A stretch of 64,000 bases of DNA, from NCBI RefSeq assembly GCF_014303735.1, contig NZ_CP060296.1, positions 4,175,501-4,239,500 on the forward strand, written 5' to 3'. Both the position numbers and the translations under genes were made by a program. The DNA is from Variovorax sp. PAMC28562. Its GTDB lineage: Bacteria; Pseudomonadota; Gammaproteobacteria; Burkholderiales; Burkholderiaceae_C. The stretch's first letter is position 1, and every line of letters begins with the position of its first letter. Positions 8,865-17,217 of the stretch are shown piece by piece. Under the pieces are notes generated by a model. It was not told the DNA's origin, ran no database searches, and saw nothing but the letters and a program-made list of their open reading frames with translations.

Positions 8865-9731
8865 TCAGAACGTCTTGGTCAGCGTAGCAATGAACTGCGC
8901 CTTGTTGATCGACTGAGTTTGCACGCCGATCGGGCCAAAGCCCGGTTCCACGACCGCCAGGTAGGCATCTTTCTTGTTGGCACCGACCACCGCACCGGCC
9001 AGCGACAGGCCACCGCCAAAGTCCCACGACGCGCCGACGTTGTAGTCGACGTAGCTCTTGTAGCCCGTGTTTTTGCGGATGTCGCTGCTCAGGCGCGTGT
9101 AGCCGACCGCGGCCTTCAACGTCAGGTGCGGAATCACTTCCTTGGCGTACGACAGGTTCAGGTAGCCGCTGTTGCGGCCCTTCAGGCCCGAGCCGTTGGC
9201 CGCGCCGGCAAAGCCGAAGTAGTCCTTGGACACGGTGTGCGAGTACTTCGCGGTGAAGGCGCCCAGGGCGTCGTCGCTGTAGGTGGCAGCGCCGTAGAGT
9301 TCGGTCGTGTTGCCCAGGTGGTTGCCCGGGTACACATAGGTCAGCACGCCGAAGTCGAGGTCGAACACGCCGACCTTCATCTTGTAGCCGCCGTAGATGT
9401 CCATCTCGATGCTGTTGCCCGAGAGCCAGTTGACGCTGGAATTCCAGTTGCCCACGTAGAAGCCGCTTTCGCCGAAGGCGTAGTCAAAGCCGCCCTGCAC
9501 CGCCGGCTTGACGCCGCGCTTCTTGTACAGACCGTTGTGGCCGATGGCGTCCTGGTCCTGGCCGCGGAACTTGTAGTTCGTGGTCAGCGAGATGTTGGCG
9601 GTCAGGGGGGACGTGGCTGGAGCGGCGGCCGCTGCATCACCGACAGTGCCTGGTGCGGATTGCGCGAAGGAGAGGCAAGACACGGTGGCAAAGACACCGG
9701 TCAGACCGGCTTTGATAACGATACTTTTCAT
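8865..9731 (-). CDS. TorF-family putative outer-membrane protein (Gcw_chp)
   Basis: The 288-aa protein has a signal peptide (cleavage near SFAQ-SAP). Alternating aromatic/polar beta strands follow, with the family start NISLTTNYKFRGQDQD and a C-terminal strand ending in Phe (FIATLTKTF), as in outer-membrane beta barrels. The family is a porin-like group of poorly known substrate. It is divergent from the rhodopsin operon and shares about 300 bp of upstream DNA with it, so it could respond to the same signal. On the minus strand TTATAA around 9805-9815 could serve as a -10 box. Confidence 0.8.
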   Translation of the reverse strand: MKSIVIKAGLTGVFATVSCLSFAQSAPGTVGDAAAAAPATSPLTANISLTTNYKFRGQDQDAIGHNGLYKKRGVKPAVQGGFDYAFGESGFYVGNWNSSVNWLSGNSIEMDIYGGYKMKVGVFDLDFGVLTYVYPGNHLGNTTELYGAATYSDDALGAFTAKYSHTVSKDYFGFAGAANGSGLKGRNSGYLNLSYAKEVIPHLTLKAAVGYTRLSSDIRKNTGYKSYVDYNVGASWDFGGGLSLAGAVVGANKKDAYLAVVEPGFGPIGVQTQSINKAQFIATLTKTF

Positions 9732-9952
9732 TGAGCTGTGCAGTTGTTTGACGACAGCAGCAGGCTAAGCAGGACTCCGTAAAAGCCGCGTAAAAAATGC
9801 GGGCGCTCTTATAAAAAGCTTGTTGATGGCCCTGTATGCGCTGGAGCCTGGAGCGCCAGCGCGACGCTGTTCGCACGGCGTGTATCGCATTCCCTGCATC
9901 AGCTGGGTGCCGGCTGCACGTATCGATTGCCTAATCCTTGTCGACGAAGATG

Positions 9953-9979
9953 TTTTGTATAGCCATGCCTTATACAAAA
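9953..9979. promoter_or_regulatory. Perfect inverted repeat upstream of rhodopsin, candidate MerR/LitR-type operator
   Basis: TTTTGTATA (9953-9961) and TATACAAAA (9971-9979) are perfect 9-bp arms separated by 9 bp. They sit 52-78 bases before the rhodopsin start in the 299-bp gap shared with the divergent TorF-like gene. Light-responsive MerR relatives (LitR/CarH group) are known to act on TGTATA-containing palindromes, and a MerR regulator is encoded at the end of this cluster. A weak promoter (TTATAC at 9970, 17 bp, TAGCAT at 9993) overlaps one arm. Nothing else is evident in 9732-10030. Confidence 0.6.
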
Positions 9980-10030
9980 CCAACTCATTGAATAGCATGC
10001 CTGCTCTTTCTCAATCAGGCACTCCTCCTC

Positions 10031-10783
10031 ATGGACTCCATCTCCCCCGGGCAATTCAGCCTTGTCTACAACGCGTTTTCCTTCGCCATCGCGGTGATGG
10101 GAGCGGCGACTGTGTTCTTCTTCCTGTCGCGATCCCAAGTGGCTTCGTCTTACCGAACGGCACTCACAGTGACCGGGCTGGTAACGCTCGTCGCGCTGTA
10201 CCACTACCTTCGGATCTTCAACAGCTGGGAAGCCGCCTACTCGCTGGCCGATGGCGTGATGAAGCCGACCGGCGCCAAGTTCAACGATGCTTATCGCTAC
10301 GTCGACTGGCTGTTGACGGTGCCGCTGCTGCTGATCGAACTGATCCTGGTGATGCGCCTGTCGGGTGCTGAAACGCGTGCCAAGGCCACCAAGCTCGGAC
10401 TGCTTGCAGCCCTCATGGTGTTGCTCGGCTACCCGGGCGAAATTTCGGCAGACCTGAGCACCCGCTGGCTGTGGTGGGGACTGGCGATGATCCCATTCGT
10501 CATCATCGTGTACGACCTCTTCGTCGGCCTGCGGAATTCGATTGCCTCGCAGCCCCCCGGCGCCCGCGGTTTGGTCAGCGCGGCCCGTTGGTTGACGGTG
10601 GTGTCATGGTTGTTCTATCCGATCGTCTTCGTGTTCCCGATGATCGGTTTCACCGGCGGCGCAGCGACCATTGCGGTGCAGGTCGGCTACACCGTGGCAG
10701 ACGTGGTGGCCAAGGCGGTGTTCGGCGTGTTGATCTTCCTGATCGCCTCGCGCAAGACCGAGATCGAAGCTTCGTTGAGGTAA
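10031..10783 (+). CDS. Xanthorhodopsin-like light-driven proton pump
   Basis: The 250-aa protein has seven transmembrane helices. Helix C reads YRYVDWLLTVP and gives the proton-pump triad D92, T96, E103; the retinal lysine is K228 (DVVAKAVFG). H58 is 34 residues before D92, the long helix B-C spacing of xanthorhodopsin and Gloeobacter rhodopsin rather than the 22 of proteorhodopsin. Position 100 is Leu, the green-absorbing state. W149 occupies the place where antenna-binding rhodopsins have Gly, so carotenoid antenna binding is unlikely. It is the first gene of an operon with all steps from GGPP to retinal. The start is not preceded by a normal Shine-Dalgarno sequence; the leader is CU-rich. 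Confidence 0.95.
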   Translation: MDSISPGQFSLVYNAFSFAIAVMGAATVFFFLSRSQVASSYRTALTVTGLVTLVALYHYLRIFNSWEAAYSLADGVMKPTGAKFNDAYRYVDWLLTVPLLLIELILVMRLSGAETRAKATKLGLLAALMVLLGYPGEISADLSTRWLWWGLAMIPFVIIVYDLFVGLRNSIASQPPGARGLVSAARWLTVVSWLFYPIVFVFPMIGFTGGAATIAVQVGYTVADVVAKAVFGVLIFLIASRKTEIEASLR

Positions 10784-10787
10784 GCCG

Positions 10788-12374
10788 TTGAACCCCGAGC
10801 TTTCGTGGGCCCGCGTTCGGGGCTATCAGCCGCCGGTGCGACGGGCATCGGCACCGCGCTGGGTGGCTGAAGTGCCTCACGCCGTGGTGGTGGGCGCAGG
10901 CTACGGCGGCATCGCCGCTGCCTTGCGCCTGCGGGCCAAAGGCTACCGCGTCACGCTCATCGACCGGGGCGAGCAACTCGGCGGTCGGGCTCGGGTATTC
11001 GAGCGCGACGGTTTCCGGCACGACGCCGGTCCGACCGTGATCACCGCACCGTTTCTCTTCGAAGAGCTGTTCGAGTTGTTCGGCGAGCGACTGGCCGATC
11101 ACGTCGAGCTGGTGCCGCTGACACCCTGGTACCGCTTCCGATTTGCGGACGGCGACCACTTCGACTACGGCGGCACGCTGGATGAAACGCTGGCCGAGAT
11201 CGGGCGTATTTCTCCTGAAGACCGCGAAGGCTACTTGCGACTTCTGGAGCACTCCAGGCGCATCTTCGATATCGGCTTCACCCAACTTTCTGCGAAGCCT
11301 TTCGACAAGCTAGGGACCATGCTCCGACTGATCCCCAGCCTGATCCGGCTGCGTTGCGATCGCACCGTCTGGGGCTTGGTCAAAGCGTTTCTCAAGAACG
11401 ACAAGTTGCGCCAGGCCTTTTCGATCCAGCCCCTGCTGGTCGGCGGCAATCCGTTCGACACCACCAGCATCTATGGCCTGATTCATTACCTGGAACGCGC
11501 CCACGGCGTGTTCTTCGCGATGGGCGGTACGGGCGCTATCACGCGCGCGCTGGGCCGGCTGATGGAACGCCACGGCGTCGCCGTGCGTCTGGGCAGCACG
11601 GTGCAACGCATCCGGGTCGAAGGCGGCGCAGCGACCGCGGTCGAACTGGCGGGCGGCGGCGTCATTCCGGCGGATCTCGTGGTTTCCAACGCCGATGCGG
11701 CACACCTGTACACATCGATGATCCCCAAGTCGAAGCAGGCATGGTCGTCGCGGCTGAAGCTGGCGGCCGCGAGCTACTCGATGGGACTGTTCGTGCTCTA
11801 TTTCGGCACGCGCCGGTCGTACCCGGACGTAGCCCACCACACCATTTGGCTCGGTGAGCGCTACCGCGAACTGCTCGACGAGATATTCAACAAAAAGACG
11901 CTCGGCGACGACTTCTCGCTCTATCTGCACCGGCCCACCGCCACCGACCCGAGTTTTGCGCCGGACGGCTGCGAAAGCTTCTATGTGCTGTGCCCGGTGC
12001 CCAACATGCAGGCCGACCTGGACTGGAGCCTGGAAGGCCCCAAGCTGCGCGACCGGATCGTTGCGGCGCTGGACCGAACCATCCTGCCGGGCCTGGCAAC
12101 CACCATCACCGCCGAGTTCAGCATGACGCCACGCGACTTCAGCAACGACTACCTGAGCGTGCACGGGGCCGGTTTCTCGGTCGCGCCGCTGTTCCGGCAG
12201 TCGGCCTGGTTCCGTTTCCATAACCGGGCCGAAGGCATTCGCAACCTTTACCTGGTCGGGGCCGGCACGCATCCGGGTGCCGGTCTGCCAGGTGTGCTTT
12301 GCTCGGCGAAGGTCGTCGATTCAATGGTCCCCGCTGCCGAGATGGTGGTGCGGCAAGAGCCTCACGGCGCATGA
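10788..12374 (+). CDS. crtI: Phytoene desaturase
   Basis: The protein has 528 aa with a TTG start at 10788, four bases after the rhodopsin stop. An FAD-binding Rossmann motif VVVGAGYGGIAAA lies at residues 33-45, followed by the CrtI signatures GGRARVFERDGFRHDAGPT and, at the C terminus, LYLVGAGTHPGAGLPGV. Bacterial CrtI performs the desaturations from phytoene to lycopene at the membrane. The N terminus carries about 30 residues before the first strand, slightly longer than usual. Its stop overlaps the crtB start, so it lies within a tight operon. Confidence 0.95.
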   Translation: MNPELSWARVRGYQPPVRRASAPRWVAEVPHAVVVGAGYGGIAAALRLRAKGYRVTLIDRGEQLGGRARVFERDGFRHDAGPTVITAPFLFEELFELFGERLADHVELVPLTPWYRFRFADGDHFDYGGTLDETLAEIGRISPEDREGYLRLLEHSRRIFDIGFTQLSAKPFDKLGTMLRLIPSLIRLRCDRTVWGLVKAFLKNDKLRQAFSIQPLLVGGNPFDTTSIYGLIHYLERAHGVFFAMGGTGAITRALGRLMERHGVAVRLGSTVQRIRVEGGAATAVELAGGGVIPADLVVSNADAAHLYTSMIPKSKQAWSSRLKLAAASYSMGLFVLYFGTRRSYPDVAHHTIWLGERYRELLDEIFNKKTLGDDFSLYLHRPTATDPSFAPDGCESFYVLCPVPNMQADLDWSLEGPKLRDRIVAALDRTILPGLATTITAEFSMTPRDFSNDYLSVHGAGFSVAPLFRQSAWFRFHNRAEGIRNLYLVGAGTHPGAGLPGVLCSAKVVDSMVPAAEMVVRQEPHGA

Positions 12375-13348
12375 AAAGACACGATGTCATGAACTCACCC
12401 GACGCCGCCTACGCCGCTGCTGACCAGTTGCTGGCACGGCATGGACGCAGCTTTCACTGGGCCCGTCGCCTGCTCGGCGCCCGACATGCCGAGCGCGCCA
12501 CCCGGCTCTACGGCTTTTGCCGCCGCATCGACGATCTGGCCGACGACGCTGCCTCACCGGCCGCAGCCCATGCCGCACTGGACACGGTGCGCCGGGCGCT
12601 GGACACCGGCCAATCAGACGACGCCGAAGTGCGCGACATGCTGCAGTTGATGGATTCCTGTCGCATCGATGCGTCGATCCCGCTCGAGTTGATCCGTGGT
12701 GTCAGGAGCGACCTCGGCGAGGTGCGCTTTGCCGACATGGACGAACTGCTGCGCTATTGCTACCGCGTGGCCGGCACCGTCGGCCTGATGATGACGGCGG
12801 CACTCGACATGACCGCACCCGAGGCGTTGCCGCATGCCATCGACCTCGGCATCGCCATGCAACTGACGAACATCTGCCGCGATGTTCGCGACGATGCGCT
12901 GCTCGGGAGGCGCTACCTTCCAGCGACGCTGGTGGGCGAGCTCACGCCGGCCGCCTTGGTCGATCCCAGCGTCGAGGTGCGCGCGACAGCCACCCACGCA
13001 CTGTGCACGCTGCTGGATCTGGCCGACCGCTTCTACGCCAGTGGAGAGTTGGGGCTGCGCTTTCTGCCCGCCGGCGCGCGCACCGGGATCCTGGTGGCAG
13101 CACGGGTCTATCGTGGCATCGGCCTGGTCCTGCGGGAGCGGGAATACGACTGCTGGTCGTCGCGGGCGATGGTCGGCAACGGCGGCAAGGTGGCGATCAC
13201 GCTCGGTGCTCTGGCCGGGACGCTCGGCGCACGCTGGGGCGGCGGGCAGACGCCAACGCCAACGCCGACGTCGAGCGCGCGGCCGTACGGCCCCCTGCCG
13301 CCCCACCCCGGCTCGGCCTGGCTCGCGAGGGCGGGTGTTGCAGACTGA
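12371..13348 (+). CDS. crtB: Phytoene synthase
   Basis: The 325-aa protein starts at ATG 12371 in a 4-base overlap with crtI. It has the squalene/phytoene synthase hallmarks: SFHWARRLL near the N terminus, the first Asp-rich motif RIDDLADD, a central RGVRSDL followed by YRVAGTVGLMM, and the second Asp-rich region NICRDVRDDA. It condenses two GGPP into 15-cis-phytoene. The C terminus has a short Pro/Thr-rich tail (QTPTPTPTSS). No GGPP synthase gene is in the cluster, so the substrate must come from elsewhere in the genome. Confidence 0.95.
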   Translation: MKRHDVMNSPDAAYAAADQLLARHGRSFHWARRLLGARHAERATRLYGFCRRIDDLADDAASPAAAHAALDTVRRALDTGQSDDAEVRDMLQLMDSCRIDASIPLELIRGVRSDLGEVRFADMDELLRYCYRVAGTVGLMMTAALDMTAPEALPHAIDLGIAMQLTNICRDVRDDALLGRRYLPATLVGELTPAALVDPSVEVRATATHALCTLLDLADRFYASGELGLRFLPAGARTGILVAARVYRGIGLVLREREYDCWSSRAMVGNGGKVAITLGALAGTLGARWGGGQTPTPTPTSSARPYGPLPPHPGSAWLARAGVAD

Positions 13349-14498
13349 TCTCGACCTGCTGATCCTCGGTGGCGGCTGCGCGGGCCTGAGCCTGGCGCTG
13401 CGGCTGGCAGAAGCCCCCGGTCGCTGCCGGCGCGTGGCAGTGATCGAGGCACGGCCGGACTATGCCAACGACCGCAGCTGGTGCTTCTGGCGGCTCGGGC
13501 CGCATCGCTTCGAGCCGCTGGTGACGCAGAGCTGGTCGCGGATCGCCGTGCGCTCGGCCTCGCGCGTGGTGGTCGCCGACTGTGCGCAGACGCCCTATCA
13601 ACTTCTTGAAGCCGGCAACTTCTACACGCACGCACGTCACGTGCTCGCGAACAGCGATACGGTGCGTCTGTCGCTGGGGGTGTCGGTGAACGGTCCACCC
13701 GTGGCGGTGGCGCACGGCTGGCGCGTCGAGACTTCGGCCGGTGCGCTCACGGCGGCACAGGTGATCGACACGCGCCCGCCAAGCGTGCCGCGGCACGGCG
13801 ATTCGACACTCTGGCAATCGTTTTTCGGGCAGGAGCTGGTGTGCGAGCGGCCGGTGTTCGACGCCGCTTGCGTGGAATTGATGGACTTCACGGAAGTGGT
13901 GTCGGGAGCGGTCGCGTTCACCTATGTGTTGCCGTTGGCACCCGACCGGGCACTGGTCGAAACCACGCTGTTCGACCCCCATCCGCGCGGCCCGTCCGAC
14001 CTGGCCCAGCACCACCGGCGCGCCGTGCGACGGCTTTGCGGCGATGCGCCGACCCGGATGCTGCGCAGCGAAGCCGGCATGCTGCCGATGGGGATGGCGC
14101 ACGACCCGGGCGCGCTGGGCCGGGGCCACTTGCGCGCTGGTCTGATGAGCGGCGCGGCCCGGCCGGCCACGGGCTACGCTTTCCAGCGCATCCAGCGCTG
14201 GGCCGATGCCTGCGGCGAGGCGCTCCGTCACGGCAAGACGCCGCGCGGACACCACACCGACCCGTTGCTCACCCGAATAATGGACCGGCTTTTCCTGGAC
14301 GTGCTGCGAAGCCAGCCCGAGCGGGGAGCCGAACTGTTCGTGCGCTTGTTCGGCGGCACCGACATGCGTCGCATCGTCCGCTTCCTGAGCGATCGCGGAA
14401 CCTTGCTCGACCGTGCCGCCATCGTCGCTTCATTGCCCGCGGGGCTGTTTTTGCGCCAGCTACTGCGGTCGGCGCGGCGCGACCTGGCCGAGGCCTGA
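13335..14498 (+). CDS. crtY: Lycopene beta-cyclase
   Basis: The protein has 387 aa. The likely start is GTG at 13335 (then LQTDLDLLILGGG), overlapping the crtB stop by 14 bases; no ATG lies at the domain edge. An N-terminal FAD/NAD motif LILGGGCAGLSLALRL is followed by DRSWCFW, typical of CrtY-type cyclases. The C-terminal region contains DRLFLDVL and LPAGLFLRQLL. It makes beta-carotene, the direct precursor for Blh, from lycopene. The open frame extends far upstream through crtB in another frame, but that extension has no homology and is rejected. Confidence 0.92.
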   Translation: MLQTDLDLLILGGGCAGLSLALRLAEAPGRCRRVAVIEARPDYANDRSWCFWRLGPHRFEPLVTQSWSRIAVRSASRVVVADCAQTPYQLLEAGNFYTHARHVLANSDTVRLSLGVSVNGPPVAVAHGWRVETSAGALTAAQVIDTRPPSVPRHGDSTLWQSFFGQELVCERPVFDAACVELMDFTEVVSGAVAFTYVLPLAPDRALVETTLFDPHPRGPSDLAQHHRRAVRRLCGDAPTRMLRSEAGMLPMGMAHDPGALGRGHLRAGLMSGAARPATGYAFQRIQRWADACGEALRHGKTPRGHHTDPLLTRIMDRLFLDVLRSQPERGAELFVRLFGGTDMRRIVRFLSDRGTLLDRAAIVASLPAGLFLRQLLRSARRDLAEA

Positions 14499-14502
14499 CG
14501 CG

Positions 14503-15390
14503 ATGACCTTCGGCTTGCGGCTGCAAGGTCGTATTTTTTGCGCGGTATCGCTGGTGCTTTTGCTGGCGTTGCTGGCCGGCTTCAAGGCGGAACCGGGGCA
14601 CGAGCTGATCGCCGTCGGCGCACTGGTGTTGTTGCTCGGCGTGCCGCACGGCTCCCTGGACGTGGTGGTCGCGCGTCGCTTGCTGGACCTGACAGGCATC
14701 AGGGCGTGGACGGTGTTCTCGCTGCGCTACGTTGGCCTGGCCGCACTGGTCGTCGGTCTCTGGTGGGTGGCGCCGACGGTGTTTTTGTCTGCCTTTCTCG
14801 GCTTCTCCGCGCTGCACTTCGGCGCCGACCCAGAGGAGGGCGTGGCATGGTCGACGCGCGCTTTGTATGGCGGCGCGGTGATCGTCCTGCCGGCCTTGTG
14901 CCACGGCGCGGAGTTGCAGCGGCTGCTGGGCCTGGTGGCCGGCCCGGCCAGCGCGGCCTTCGTCATGCCGGCGTTGCGCCTGCTCGCGGCGCCCTGGTTG
15001 TGCGCGACCGTGCTCGCTTGCTTGCTGGAGGCCAGGAGATCGCCGCTTGCAGCGACCGAACTGGCGGCATTGGCCGCAGTGTCGACGGCGGCGCCCCCGC
15101 TGGTCGCGTTCGCGGTTTATTTCTGCGCCATGCACAGCCCGCGCCATATCCTGCGGACCCTGCCTAGCCGGCAGGCGGCCGATGCCCGCCGCGCGCTGGC
15201 GATGGCGCTTTGGCCGACCGTCGCAGTGTTTATCGCCGCCGTGGGAGCCGGCCTGCTGGCCAGTGACATGCCACTGGAAACATGGGTGCTGCAACTCGGC
15301 TTCGTCGGCCTGGCGGCGTTGACGCTGCCGCACATGGCGCTGCTGGAAAGGGTCCGCCGAGCATCGCGGCCCGCGCCGCCCGGACAATAG
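14503..15390 (+). CDS. blh: Beta-carotene 15,15'-dioxygenase, Brp/Blh family
   Basis: The 295-aa integral membrane protein starts at ATG 14503, four bases after crtY. It has about eight hydrophobic segments. The family signatures with metal-ligand histidines are visible: GVPHGSLDVV, SALHFGADPE, FCAMHSPRH and LPHMALLER. Blh cleaves beta-carotene to two retinals and so supplies the chromophore for the rhodopsin at the head of the operon. Its presence right after crtY closes the pathway. The spacing to the following MerR gene is 71 bases with no obvious terminator. Confidence 0.94.
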   Translation: MTFGLRLQGRIFCAVSLVLLLALLAGFKAEPGHELIAVGALVLLLGVPHGSLDVVVARRLLDLTGIRAWTVFSLRYVGLAALVVGLWWVAPTVFLSAFLGFSALHFGADPEEGVAWSTRALYGGAVIVLPALCHGAELQRLLGLVAGPASAAFVMPALRLLAAPWLCATVLACLLEARRSPLAATELAALAAVSTAAPPLVAFAVYFCAMHSPRHILRTLPSRQAADARRALAMALWPTVAVFIAAVGAGLLASDMPLETWVLQLGFVGLAALTLPHMALLERVRRASRPAPPGQ

Positions 15391-15461
15391 AACCCAGCGC
15401 GCCCTTACTCTCACCTCGTTGCCAACGTCCCCGCTTTCTCGCCTTAACCAATCCAGCCTTC

Positions 15462-16448
15462 ATGAAAGACATTTCAACCAGCGCCAATGCGCCCCTCGAC
15501 GGTGTCTACAGGATCGCCACCGTCTCGAATCTCACCGGCATTCCGGTCCAGACGATTCGTGTGTGGGAGTCACGCCATGCGGTCGTGCAGCCGACGCGCA
15601 GCGCCACCAACGTGCGCCTCTATCGGCGCGCCGACATCGAGCGCCTGTCGCTGATCAAGGCCGCGGTCGACGCGGGCCATGCGATCGGCACCGTGGCGTC
15701 GCTGACCGACCGGCAGATCAAGGCCCGTTTCAAATTTAATCCAGTGCGAGCGGCGCAGACAACGCAACGTGGCTGTCGGGTCGTCGTATGCGGCACAACG
15801 CTGGGCGCCCGGCTCGCCACGGCGTGGGGCGATCGTACCGACGTGCGACTGCGGGGCGTCCTGCCTTCGCTGACCGACGCCGGCGGCACATCGACCGGAG
15901 TGATAGACGGCCCGGTCGATGCCGTGATCATCGAAGCATCCGTACTCGCCCCTTCCCTGCCTGCAGCCGTACGGCGGTTGCAGGAAACGACTCGTGCGCG
16001 CGTCGTCATCGTGGTCTACGGCTTCGGCAATCGGCGGAGCCTGGCACGACTCGACGACGCCAACGTCATCGCGCTGGCAGCACCGGCCGACCCGGCGCAG
16101 CTCGCACGCATCTGTTTGCTCGGACTGTCGATCGCGCCATCGGCGCCCGACACTTTCTCGGAACTGCTGGTGCATCCGGTGGCGCCACGACGCTATGACG
16201 ATGCAGTGCTCGACCAGCTGGCACAGGTGCCGTCCAGAGTGCAATGCGAGTGCCCGAACCACGTCGCGGACCTTTTGGTGCGACTCAATGCCTTCGAACG
16301 CTACAGCCTGGAATGCGAGAGCAGCAATGGTGCCGATGAATCGGCGCACGCGATGCTGTATCGCGCCAGCGGACACTGCCGTGCAATCCTGGAAGAAGCG
16401 CTGACTCGCCTCATGGCGCATGAGGGCACACCGGCGCCTGAAGCGTAG
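15462..16448 (+). CDS. MerR-type regulator with degenerate CarH/LitR-like C terminus
   Basis: The 328-aa protein begins with a MerR helix-turn-helix (about 15-80: YRIATVSNLTGIPVQTIRVWE, then NVRLYRRADIERL). Residues about 105-225 look like a Rossmann/flavodoxin fold (GCRVVVCGTTLGARLA, DAVIIEAS, ARVVIVVYG), but the B12-binding D/ExHxxG signature of CarH and LitR is absent. A C-terminal helical domain holds QCECPNHVADLL (CPNH at 264-267), RYSLECES and ASGHCRAILEEAL. It closes the rhodopsin/carotenoid operon and probably controls it through the palindrome upstream of the rhodopsin. The signal it senses is unknown. Confidence 0.82.
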   Translation: MKDISTSANAPLDGVYRIATVSNLTGIPVQTIRVWESRHAVVQPTRSATNVRLYRRADIERLSLIKAAVDAGHAIGTVASLTDRQIKARFKFNPVRAAQTTQRGCRVVVCGTTLGARLATAWGDRTDVRLRGVLPSLTDAGGTSTGVIDGPVDAVIIEASVLAPSLPAAVRRLQETTRARVVIVVYGFGNRRSLARLDDANVIALAAPADPAQLARICLLGLSIAPSAPDTFSELLVHPVAPRRYDDAVLDQLAQVPSRVQCECPNHVADLLVRLNAFERYSLECESSNGADESAHAMLYRASGHCRAILEEALTRLMAHEGTPAPEA

Positions 16449-16504
16449 AGACTCCGTGAATGCCGTGGCAACACGTCACTCATGGCGGAGCCAATAAATA
16501 AATA

Positions 16505-16530
16505 AGCCCGCAGGCGGTGGCTTGCGGGCT
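16505..16530 (-). terminator. Rho-independent terminator of the fasciclin gene
   Basis: An 8-bp perfect stem (AGCCCGCA / TGCGGGCT) has a 10-base loop. Read on the minus strand, it is followed by a T-rich tract (TTATTTATTTATT). It lies 44 bases past the fasciclin stop. It may also stop plus-strand transcription of the MerR gene, though the plus-side tract is weak. Confidence 0.75.
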
Positions 16531-16573
16531 GTATCTATTAGAACCCGTATGGATTCTATTGAGTCTTGGACAC

Positions 16574-16987
16574 TCAGGCCGAAGGCAGCAACACCGAGTC
16601 GATGACGTGGATCACGCCATTGGTGCACTCGATGTCAGTCTTCACGACGTTGACTTCGCCGTTCAGCTTCACGCCGCCCGTGGTGCTGATTTTCAGTGCC
16701 GCGCCGTTGACCGTGGTCGCCGACTTGCCGTCCATCGTCATGACGTCGGCAGCCAAGACCTTGCCTGCCACCACGTGGTACGTCAGGATGGCTTTGAGCT
16801 TCGGGATGTCCTTGAGCAGGCTGTCGACCGTACCGGCGGGCAGCTTTGCAAAGGCTTCGTCCGTCGGGGCGAACACCGTGAACGGGCCCGGGCCCTTGAG
16901 AGTGGCCACCAGGTCTGCGGCAGTGAGAGCGGCTGCGAGAGTCTTGAAGCTACCTGCGGCAACGGCCGTGTCGATGATGTCATGCAT
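16574..16987 (-). CDS. Fasciclin (FAS1) domain protein
   Basis: The 137-aa protein starts at ATG 16987 (MHDIIDTA). It consists of one FAS1 domain: [19 protein letters not shown], then [24 protein letters not shown], and the closing [13 protein letters not shown]. It has no signal peptide at this start, and upstream in-frame extension would not add one. FAS1 proteins are usually adhesive or surface-linked; in proteobacteria small ones often sit with ECF sigma factors. Here it shares a region with an MXKDX-repeat gene and an ECF sigma factor. A CCAACGG element 85 bases upstream recurs before those genes. Confidence 0.88.
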   Translation of the reverse strand: MHDIIDTAVAAGSFKTLAAALTAADLVATLKGPGPFTVFAPTDEAFAKLPAGTVDSLLKDIPKLKAILTYHVVAGKVLAADVMTMDGKSATTVNGAALKISTTGGVKLNGEVNVVKTDIECTNGVIHVIDSVLLPSA

Positions 16988-17217
16988 AAGAAATTTCCAA
17001 TCGTTTGTCAGCGAAGCCGGGTCGTTGCGACGCCGGTGCACAGAAAGTGCGTTTAAAGGACTTGGCCACAACCGTTGGAGTCGATGCCGGTCCCACATTC
17101 GCTGACACGAATCTAATTCGACTGCGCGTGCACGCAGTCGTGCAAGGCCATTGCATTGTGTGTTGGAGTTTCACCGGCTCGCATGCCGTCTGGATCGACT
17201 CTTTTAAGGGAGCTGGT

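Noticed and set aside
8763..9734. A 323-codon plus-strand frame
   Set aside because: Antisense to the TorF-like outer-membrane protein, which has a signal peptide and family motifs.
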